A stretch of DNA of 10,969 bases from an uncultured Oscillospiraceae bacterium (GTDB taxonomy: Bacteria; Bacillota; Clostridia; Oscillospirales; Acutalibacteraceae), in contig URQJ01000053.1 in the NCBI GenBank assembly GCA_900549945.1, forward strand, positions 1 through 10,969, given 5' to 3'. A model generated the notes under the pieces. It made no database searches, was not told where the DNA came from, and saw only the letters and a list, made by a program, of their open reading frames with translations. Of this stretch, positions 5,980-10,969 are shown piece after piece (position 1 is the stretch's first letter; every line of letters begins with the position of its first letter). Position numbers and translations under genes: made by a program.

Positions 5980-6381
5980 ATGTATACCATGATGCAGGTT
6001 TGCAGGGAACTCGGCATGACCTATCAAACGCTCAAATTTTACTGCAACGAGGAGCTGGTCCCCCATGTCAAGCGGGATGAAAACAACCGCCGGATTTTCG
6101 ATGAACAGGATGTAAGATGGATACGGGACCTCACCTGCTTAAAAAAATGCGGGATGAGCATTCAAGAGATGAAGGACTATCTGGCGCTGTGCCTTCAGGG
6201 GGAATCCACCATTTTGCCGCGCAAGGAAATGCTGGCGAAAAAGCAGGAAGCCCTGCGCGCATCGATCAAGGAGCTGGAGGAGAGCGCCGCCTATATCGAA
6301 TGGAAGCAGACCTTCTACGACGAAGTTCTTTCGGGAAAACGGCCCTATATAAGCAACTTAATTCGGTCGGAGAAAGCATAA
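5980..6381 (+). CDS. MerR-family regulator, NmlR/AdhR-like
   Basis: A 133-residue MerR-family regulator, the short length of members sensing small reactive compounds. The N-terminal helix-turn-helix and wing read MMQVCRELGMTYQTLKFYCN and NNRRIFDEQDVRWI (about 4-48), then LTCLKKCGMSIQEMKDYLAL (51-70). Residues 82-115 form the dimerising coiled coil, with KKQEALRASIKELEESAAYI. Cys53 sits where NmlR/AdhR proteins carry their conserved reactive cysteine, with Cys57 close by. Further Cys lie at 8, 22 and 71. There is no large C-terminal ligand domain. The ATG at 5980 follows AGAAAGAGGT by nine bases; the ATG at 5989 is an alternative. It is divergent from the carbonyl-reductase operon and probably activates it through the 19-bp-spacer promoter while repressing itself through the second dyad. 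The inducer is inferred to be an aldehyde or quinone-like electrophile. Confidence 0.9.
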   Translation: MYTMMQVCRELGMTYQTLKFYCNEELVPHVKRDENNRRIFDEQDVRWIRDLTCLKKCGMSIQEMKDYLALCLQGESTILPRKEMLAKKQEALRASIKELEESAAYIEWKQTFYDEVLSGKRPYISNLIRSEKA

Positions 6382-6467
6382 CGGCAAAGGGCTGCGCCGC
6401 CTCTTTTGCGGAATCGATTCAGAAAAGCAGAGAGACGCCCCACAGCAGCATATTCCCGAAAAATCAA

Positions 6468-6514
6468 AAGCGCCCCGGAGGCTCGGCATTCTGTGCCAAA
6501 CCTCCGGGGCGCTT
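6468..6514 (-). terminator. Strong intrinsic terminator of the stalk lipoprotein gene
   Basis: A perfect 14-bp stem (AAGCGCCCCGGAGG at 6468-6481 with its complement at 6501-6514) encloses a 19-base loop that contains a second small stem, GGCA/TGCC (6485-6488 and 6494-6497). On the minus strand it is followed by CTTTTGATTTTTCGGG, a good U-tract. It sits 30 bases after the minus-strand stop. It may also slow transcripts from the merR side, although the plus-side tail is not T-rich. Confidence 0.85.
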
Positions 6515-6544
6515 CGCGCGTTGTCCGCTTATTCTGATTTCAGA

Positions 6545-7147
6545 TCATCCGTAGCACCGCTTGCACGGCGTAAAACCCAGCGCCTCGGCCTCGCTGATCG
6601 TCACATAGCGCGGATCGATCATATTGCTGCAGCCCGAATGGCTGTGATACTTCTGTCCCCCGTTCGTGGGAATCCATACCTCCCCCTGCGGGTCATCATC
6701 GGGTATCTGCTCCGGCGCCTCGGTCGGTGTAAAAACCGGCTCTGGTGTGGGCTCCGGCGTCGGTACAGCAGTCGGCACAGCAGTCGGTGCAACCGTCGGA
6801 ACCGGTGTTGGCTTCGGCGCGGCCGTTACCGCCGGCTGTTTTGTTTCCGCTGGCTCCCGCGTACCGGCTGATTCCTCCGCTGAGGTTTGGACCTGTGTAT
6901 CCTGTGCACCGGCCCTGACACGCGTGCCCGATACTTCGGATTCTGTTTTTTCCGGTGCAGCCGTCTCCTTTGCCGACGGCGACGCAGACGGCCTTGCCGC
7001 TTTCGGTGTTTCGGCCGCTTTCATCTGCGGCGAGGCCGATGCAGCGGCCGAAGGCGACACTTCGGGATCGGCCGCTGTCCCGCCGGTACATCCGGCCAAG
7101 CCGGCTCCCAGAACAAGCGCCAAAACAACTGCGATAACTTTCTTCAT
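6545..7147 (-). CDS. Stalk lipoprotein with C-terminal His/Cys mini-domain
   Basis: A predicted lipoprotein of 200 residues. The signal peptide MKKVIAVVLALVLGAG ends in the lipobox LAGC with Cys20. Residues 22-150 are low-complexity, rich in Ala, Ser, Pro, Thr and Glu, including a run of VPT/VAPT/PEPTPEP repeats, and probably form an extended stalk through the cell wall. The last 45 residues are a compact domain: VWIPTNGGQKYHSHSGC, ISEAEALGF and PCKRC. His168, Cys173, Cys195 and Cys198 could bind a metal, as in small Ada-like modules found at the C-termini of Gram-positive secreted nucleases and unknown proteins. I chose the ATG at 7147 because GGAG lies nine bases upstream; an in-frame GTG at 7153 is only three bases from it. 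It has its own promoter and terminator, so it is monocistronic. The function is unknown. Confidence 0.85.
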   Translation of the reverse strand: MKKVIAVVLALVLGAGLAGCTGGTAADPEVSPSAAASASPQMKAAETPKAARPSASPSAKETAAPEKTESEVSGTRVRAGAQDTQVQTSAEESAGTREPAETKQPAVTAAPKPTPVPTVAPTAVPTAVPTPEPTPEPVFTPTEAPEQIPDDDPQGEVWIPTNGGQKYHSHSGCSNMIDPRYVTISEAEALGFTPCKRCYG

Positions 7148-7308
7148 TTCCACCCACTCCTATTGTCTTTCATTCCTGTTTTACCGGGGCAAAGAGATAC
7201 CGCAGGTCTGTCAAGCAATCTGAAACTCCGGCTGACCTCAAATATTGGCATCTCACCTTCGTCCAAAGCTGCCCGTTCCCCGTCTGATTCGCCCTGCAAT
7301 CCGGAGCT

Positions 7309-7337
7309 ATTATACTGTATTTAATTCATACAGTCAA
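7309..7337 (-). promoter_or_regulatory. Consensus sigma-A promoter of the stalk lipoprotein gene
   Basis: On the minus strand, TTGACT (7337-7332) and TATAAT (7314-7309) are exactly 17 bases apart, 11 of 12 consensus bases. Transcription should start near 7302, leaving a leader of about 155 nt. It is the strongest promoter sequence in the window, and an inverted repeat covers it, so it is probably controlled by a repressor. Confidence 0.82.
7314..7334. promoter_or_regulatory. Putative operator over the lipoprotein promoter
   Basis: ACTGTAT (7314-7320) and ATACAGT (7328-7334) are perfect inverted 7-mers seven bases apart. They fill the promoter spacer and reach into both hexamers, so a bound dimer would exclude RNA polymerase. 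It is not an E. coli-type LexA box: CTG and CAG are 13 bases apart instead of 10. The binding protein is not identifiable within the window. Confidence 0.65.
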
Positions 7338-7413
7338 CTATTTAAATTTATTTATCCGTCGATTTTTAGAATATTAAGCGTGATCTTCCAATCTGTCAAT
7401 CTGAACAACGGTT

Positions 7414-7442
7414 GGGAATTAACGCCTTCTAACCAAATTCCC
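7414..7442. repeat. Small inverted repeat GGGAATT / AATTCCC
   Basis: Perfect 7-bp arms at 7414-7420 and 7436-7442 flank a 15-base loop, immediately beside the hcp terminator hairpin. On the minus strand it would follow that hairpin. No T-run follows and the function is unknown. Confidence 0.3.
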
Positions 7443-7450
7443 GCAATAAA

Positions 7451-7485
7451 AGGCACTGCCGGGTTAAACTGCACCGACAGTGCCT
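7451..7485 (-). terminator. Intrinsic terminator of hcp, probably bidirectional
   Basis: AGGCACTG (7451-7458) pairs with CAGTGCCT (7478-7485), and after one mismatch CGG pairs with CCG. The minus strand continues with TTTATTGCG, a short U-tract 62 bases after the hcp stop. The plus strand continues with CTTGTTTTTAAGG, so it could terminate in both directions, although no plus-strand gene precedes it closely. Confidence 0.72.
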
Positions 7486-7547
7486 CTTGTTTTTAAGGTC
7501 ACTTATATTGTGGCGGGCCGTACCGCATTCCCAGCCGGGGGTTGTGG

Positions 7548-9119
7548 TCAGCTGCGGCGGAGGATCGCGTCCATGTCCCGCTCGGGCACGGTGGTTGGCT
7601 GCAGGCCGTAGACGTCTACCAGCGTCTTAACGATCGTCTCCGACATGAAAGCCGGCAAAGTCGGCCCGAGATACACGTTTTTGACGCCGAGCGCAAGCAG
7701 CGTCAGCAAAATGCACACGGCCTTCTGCTCGTACCAAGAGAGCACCAGCGTCAGCGGAAGCTCGTTGACCGTGCACGAAAACGCCTCCGCAAGGGCTAGC
7801 GCCACCTTGATAGCGCTGTACGCATCGTTGCACTGGCCCATGTCCAAAATGCGCGGCAGGCCGCCGATCTCGCCGAGATCCAGATCGTTGAAGCGGTATT
7901 TTCCGCAGGCCAGTGTGAGCACGAGCGTGTCCATCGGCGTTTGTTTCACAAACTCCGTATAGTAGTTCCGGCCGGGGTGCGCACCATCGCAGCCGCCCAC
8001 GAGGAAAATGTGCCGGATCGCCCCGCTCTTGACCGCCTCGATCACCTTTTCGGCATTTGCAAGTACGGCGCCGTGCGCAAATCCGGTCGTGAGCATATGC
8101 CCGCCGTTAATGCCGCTCATGCTGTGGTCGTGCACATAGCCGCCGAGCGCCAGTGCCTGCTCGATCAGCGGGGTGAAATCCTTATGCCCCGCCTCATCTG
8201 CGGCGATGTGCCGCAGGCCCTCGTATCCGACCACCGAGGTCGTGTACACGCGGTCGCGGTAGCTCGGCCGCGGCGGCATCAGGCAGTTCGTCGTGAAGAG
8301 GATGGGCGCCGGAATGCCCTCCAGCTCCTTCTGCTGGCTCTGCCAGGCCGTGCCGAAATTTCCCGCCAGATGCGGGTATTTCCGCAGTGCGGGGTAGCCG
8401 TGCGCCGGCAGCATCTCCCCGTGCGTGTAAACGTTGATCCCCTTTCCGGCAGTCTGCTCGAGAAGCTGCGCCAAATCTTCGAGGTCGTGCCCCGAGACCA
8501 CGATGAACGGCCCCTTTTTGACGTCCGTATTGACGCGCGCCGGCGCGGGCGTGCCGAATTTTCCGGTGTTCGCTTCATCCAGAAGCTCCATGCACCGGTA
8601 GTTCACCCGCCCGAATTCCATGAGCAGCGCGAGCCACTCCTCCACGGTGTGGTCGCGGTTCAGCGCGCACAGCCCCTTGCTGAACCATGCGCCGACGTCC
8701 TCATCCCAATACCCGAGCCGCATGGCATGGTGCGCATACGCCGCCATGCCCTTCATACCGAACAAGAGCGTTGAGCGCAGGGAAACGATGTCCGTCTCCC
8801 CTTTCCAAAGCTCGACAGCCTCGTGCACCCCGCCGCCAATCGACCGGCGCTCGGCCAGAACGCGGTCCGTAAACGCGCGGATCGCCGCGTCGTCGAAATT
8901 GACGTTGGTCAGCGTTGTAAACAGACCGTCCGCCATGAGGCTTTGGGCTGTGCGGGTGCGCTTTCCTGTTTCCTCCACAGCCTCGGCCAAGCGAATCAAT
9001 TCATACACCAGTTCGTCCTGCAAGCGGGCGGTTTCCGGCTGCTTTCCGCAGACGCCCGTGCGTACACAGCCCTTGTTGCCGGCCGTCTGCTGGCACTGAA
9101 AGCAAAACATTTGCGGCAT
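7548..9119 (-). CDS. hcp: Hybrid-cluster protein (hydroxylamine reductase / NO-detoxifying Hcp)
   Basis: A cytoplasmic iron-sulfur enzyme of 523 residues, a little shorter than the usual 540-550. Family members reduce hydroxylamine in vitro and act on nitric oxide in cells. The N-terminal cubane cluster motif is CX2CX8CX5C (Cys6, 9, 18, 24), the class I arrangement of strict anaerobes. All ligands of the hybrid Fe-S-O cluster are recognisable: His211 (SGHDLEDL), Glu235 (THGEMLPAHGYP), Cys279 (TTNCL), Cys377 (GGCDGAHPGR), Cys405 (ACGKYRF), Cys430 (GQCND), and Glu464 and Lys466 (SWYEQKA). The start at 9119 has AAGGAGTG upstream. No Hcr reductase gene is adjacent, so the electron donor is encoded elsewhere. 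It is divergent from the arabinofuranosidase with 155 bases between the start codons. A TATAAA-like -10 near 9171-9166 is weak and no convincing -35 was found. Confidence 0.96.
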   Translation of the reverse strand: MPQMFCFQCQQTAGNKGCVRTGVCGKQPETARLQDELVYELIRLAEAVEETGKRTRTAQSLMADGLFTTLTNVNFDDAAIRAFTDRVLAERRSIGGGVHEAVELWKGETDIVSLRSTLLFGMKGMAAYAHHAMRLGYWDEDVGAWFSKGLCALNRDHTVEEWLALLMEFGRVNYRCMELLDEANTGKFGTPAPARVNTDVKKGPFIVVSGHDLEDLAQLLEQTAGKGINVYTHGEMLPAHGYPALRKYPHLAGNFGTAWQSQQKELEGIPAPILFTTNCLMPPRPSYRDRVYTTSVVGYEGLRHIAADEAGHKDFTPLIEQALALGGYVHDHSMSGINGGHMLTTGFAHGAVLANAEKVIEAVKSGAIRHIFLVGGCDGAHPGRNYYTEFVKQTPMDTLVLTLACGKYRFNDLDLGEIGGLPRILDMGQCNDAYSAIKVALALAEAFSCTVNELPLTLVLSWYEQKAVCILLTLLALGVKNVYLGPTLPAFMSETIVKTLVDVYGLQPTTVPERDMDAILRRS

Positions 9120-9212
9120 TTCTGCTCACTCCTTCTTTTTCTTTTAGATTGGGCGTCCGCCGATCTTTTATACGGAACCGACGCCGTGCGGCACGGATTT
9201 TACCGCCGGCCC

Positions 9213-9241
9213 TTGTTTCACAGCGGCTTTTGTGGTACACT
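9213..9241 (+). promoter_or_regulatory. Candidate promoter of the GH51 gene
   Basis: TTGTTT (9213-9218) and TACACT (9236-9241) lie 17 bases apart, with transcription expected to start near 9248. A short dyad, TGTTT-A-AAACA (9241-9251), falls on the start site and might be a regulator contact, but it is too short to claim. Confidence 0.5.
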
Positions 9242-9274
9242 GTTTAAAACAACACAGAAAAAGAGGATTTTCCT

Positions 9275-10720
9275 ATGCAAAACACCATTCCCGTCCGCTT
9301 CGGTCCGGCCGGCAGCCCCGTGAACCCGATGGTCTACGGCCAGTTCATCGAGCACCTGCTGAACTGCATCGACGGCGGCATATACGACCCGGACAGCCAG
9401 TTTGCAGATGCCGCCGGCATCCGCACCGACGTGCTCGAAAAGGCGGAAGCGCTGCAGCCGCCGATCCTCCGCTTCCCCGGCGGTACCGTGATGTGCCTCT
9501 ACCACTGGGAGGACGCCATCGGCCCGCTCGAGACGCGCAGACGCCGCCGCAATATCATCTGGGGCGGCGAAATCGACCCGGGCTTCGGCACGGCCGAATT
9601 CGTCGCCTACTGCCGCAGGCTCGGCGCGGAGCCGATGATCTGCGTCAACATGGCCTCCGGCACGCCGGAGGAGGCCGGCAGCTGGGTAGAATACTGCAAC
9701 GGCACCGGAAACAGCCACTATGCCGCGCTGCGCCGTGCGCACGGCTATCCCGAGCCCTTCAACGTCAAATACTGGTGCATCGGCAACGAATGCTACGCCG
9801 AGCCGGACATCGGCATCCAGAACGATGTGCAGGTCTATATCCGCGACGCGCGCGAATTCATCAAATTTATGAAGCTGAACGACCCTGCAATCAAGACCGT
9901 GCTTGTCGGCTGCGACGACATGGCGTGGAACCGCGCCGTGCTCGACGCGCTGCACCCGATGGCCGATTACCTCTCCTACCACCATTATTCCGCCGAGGCA
10001 GGCCGCGGGCTTTACGGGCCGTTTGCCGGCGAGAAGCAGCTCGTCTCCGCGCTCGGCGCGCTCTCAGGCCTGCTCGCGGAATACCCGGAGACCGTCACGG
10101 ATTTCAGTCCATGGTACCGCTTTCCGCCGCGCAGCGGCCGGCTGCGCCTCGCGCTTGACGAGTGGAACATCTGGAACAGCAACAGCAGCGAAACCTACGG
10201 GCTGGATGCCGTCTACACTTGGCGCGATGCCGTTTGGGTGGCGAGCGCGCTCAACGATATTCTAGCCTGCGAGGCCGTGGAGATCGCGAACATGGCGCAG
10301 ATGGTCAACGTGATCGCGCCGATCCTAGCCGATCCGGCAGGCGCCTATTATCAGACGATCGCGTATCCCCTGCTCCATTACCGCCGCATGATGCTCGGCA
10401 GCCGCGTGCCGGTCGAATACACGCCGCCGGTGCTCGACACGCCGGCCGGCAGGATTGACGCGCTGAATCTCTGCGTGCTCCGGCAGGCGGACGGCAGCCT
10501 GCACCTCGCCGCCGTCAACCGCGATTTTGAAAACGCCTGCACGCTCGACCTCGGCTTTGCGGGCACGGTCGCCGTAACGCGCCTTTCCGCACCGCCGCAC
10601 GCGTCCTGCTCTGCGGCGCAGAGCTGTGTGCTGGAGGAAAGTGTGGCTGCCTCCGGAAATGCGGTTCCGCTCGCACCCGGCTCCGTCAGCCTGATCCGAA
10701 TTCCCACCCAGCCCGAATAA
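9275..10720 (+). CDS. Alpha-L-arabinofuranosidase, GH51 family
   Basis: A glycoside hydrolase of 481 residues, predicted to release terminal alpha-L-arabinofuranosyl units from arabinan or arabinoxylan oligosaccharides with retention of configuration. The catalytic acid/base is Glu172 in YWCIGNECY and the nucleophile is Glu296 in LALDEWNIW. RFPGGTV (66-72) and YLSYHHYS (232-239) are also typical of the (beta/alpha)8 barrel. Residues after about 380 form the C-terminal beta domain. There is no signal peptide, so it acts inside the cell on imported oligosaccharides, which agrees with most Firmicute GH51 enzymes. GH51 enzymes are usually about 500 residues, so this is a slightly compact full-length member. 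The ATG at 9275 follows AGAGGA by seven bases. No arabinose transport or catabolic gene lies in the window. Some GH51 members are endoglucanases, but the motifs fit the arabinofuranosidase group better. Confidence 0.92.
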   Translation: MQNTIPVRFGPAGSPVNPMVYGQFIEHLLNCIDGGIYDPDSQFADAAGIRTDVLEKAEALQPPILRFPGGTVMCLYHWEDAIGPLETRRRRRNIIWGGEIDPGFGTAEFVAYCRRLGAEPMICVNMASGTPEEAGSWVEYCNGTGNSHYAALRRAHGYPEPFNVKYWCIGNECYAEPDIGIQNDVQVYIRDAREFIKFMKLNDPAIKTVLVGCDDMAWNRAVLDALHPMADYLSYHHYSAEAGRGLYGPFAGEKQLVSALGALSGLLAEYPETVTDFSPWYRFPPRSGRLRLALDEWNIWNSNSSETYGLDAVYTWRDAVWVASALNDILACEAVEIANMAQMVNVIAPILADPAGAYYQTIAYPLLHYRRMMLGSRVPVEYTPPVLDTPAGRIDALNLCVLRQADGSLHLAAVNRDFENACTLDLGFAGTVAVTRLSAPPHASCSAAQSCVLEESVAASGNAVPLAPGSVSLIRIPTQPE

Positions 10721-10818
10721 ATTTAAGTCTTTATCATGGAAAAATTCATATTTTGTTCATGTCTCTCCTTTATACTAAAGGCGACAAAATTTTTATAAAA
10801 CGTGAAGGGACGATCGAA
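10721..10818 (+). other. AT-rich gap with promoter-like elements
   Basis: This short AT-rich stretch separates the arabinofuranosidase from the next plus-strand gene. TATACT (10772-10777) and TATAAA (10795-10800) are possible -10 elements, but neither has a matching -35 at 16-18 bases. No terminator hairpin is visible after the arabinofuranosidase stop, so read-through into the next gene is possible. Confidence 0.35.
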
Positions 10819-10969
10819 ATGCCTAACCGCTCTCATTTTGCCGCTCGGCGCAAGCGAAATCTCACGGTGCCGCTGCTGGCGCTGTTCCTTCTGATCGGGT
10901 TTGCCGCCGGCCTCGCCGTGCCGCGGCTGGGCAGCAGTGCGCCTGCCGTCTCCGCGGCGGACGGCACAG
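10819..10969 (+). CDS. N-terminus of a membrane-anchored or secreted protein, 3' end outside window
   Basis: Only 50 codons are present. The protein starts with a basic, polar stretch (PNRSHFAARRKRNL) followed by a hydrophobic segment of about 20 residues (TVPLLALFLLIGFAAGLAV, about 16-34) and then a small-residue-rich stretch (GSSAPAVSAADGT). This is a signal peptide or a single membrane anchor with the remainder outside the cytoplasm. The ATG at 10819 follows GAAGGGA by eight bases. No domain is visible yet, so the family cannot be named. There is no lipobox cysteine. Confidence 0.7.
   Translation, partial: MPNRSHFAARRKRNLTVPLLALFLLIGFAAGLAVPRLGSSAPAVSAADGT

Larger units (their letters stand above)
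7148..7547. other. Non-coding region between the lipoprotein gene and hcp
   Basis: No gene is visible in these 400 bases. They hold the leader of the lipoprotein gene (7148 to about 7302), its promoter and overlapping inverted repeat (7309-7337), an AT-rich stretch (about 7310-7400) unlike the GC-rich surroundings, a small inverted repeat (7414-7442) and the hcp terminator (7451-7485). The leader of about 155 nt resembles no riboswitch I recognise. Confidence 0.65.

Noticed and set aside
7314..7334. LexA (SOS) box over the lipoprotein promoter
   Set aside because: E. coli-type LexA sites have CTG-N10-CAG and Firmicute sites are CGAAC-N4-GTTCG; this element has CTG-N13-CAG.
9218..9985. A minus-strand open frame of 255 codons inside the arabinofuranosidase gene
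   Set aside because: It is antisense to the GH51 catalytic domain, lacks a recognisable domain and is explained by codon bias.

Overview
The window looks like chromosomal DNA of a GC-rich anaerobic Firmicute, most likely a gut-type clostridium of the Oscillospirales kind. This is inferred from strong AGGAGG-type ribosome binding sites, sigma-A-like promoters, lipoboxes, a class I hybrid-cluster protein, a YqhD/BDH-type alcohol dehydrogenase, a cytoplasmic GH51 arabinofuranosidase and Gram-positive style lipoproteins. No IS element, prophage gene, CRISPR array, tRNA or rRNA was seen. Both ends cut through genes.

Left part (1-2100): the 5' portion of an O6-alkylguanine-DNA alkyltransferase gene (minus strand) and a LysR-type regulator (plus strand) are divergent across a 327-base gap holding a promoter for each. 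After the regulator come a perfect 16-bp palindrome and a small gene with an excellent ribosome binding site. That small gene is broken by one extra base in a run of five C. Its second half, in the next frame, resembles the conserved core of DUF2589 proteins. A perfect 17-bp-arm hairpin separates this side from the convergent operon to the right.

Central part (2227-6381): a four-gene minus-strand operon encodes a two-domain carboxymuconolactone decarboxylase-family protein, an aldo/keto reductase with a GTG start, an iron-type (YqhD/BDH-like) alcohol dehydrogenase and a flavodoxin-domain lipoprotein. It is read away from a MerR-family regulator gene that resembles the NmlR/AdhR group. The operon promoter has the MerR signature: TTGACC, a 19-nt spacer containing a perfect dyad, and TATAAT. 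A second, nearly identical dyad 39 bp away abuts the -10 of the presumed merR promoter, so one protein could activate the operon and repress itself. The gene content points to a response to reactive aldehydes or other electrophiles: two NAD(P)H carbonyl reductases, a CMD-fold protein, and a flavodoxin outside the membrane.

Right part (6468-10969): a minus-strand lipoprotein with a long Ala/Ser/Pro/Thr stalk and a C-terminal His/Cys mini-domain has its own consensus promoter overlapped by an inverted repeat, and a strong terminator. Further right is hcp (minus strand) with its own terminator. Hcp is divergent from a GH51 alpha-L-arabinofuranosidase, and the window ends 50 codons into a membrane-anchored or secreted protein. 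Most of this is well-known biology in a particular arrangement. The points most worth checking are the MerR double-operator layout, the frameshifted DUF2589-like gene, the operator over the lipoprotein promoter, and the lipoprotein flavodoxin in a carbonyl-reductase operon.
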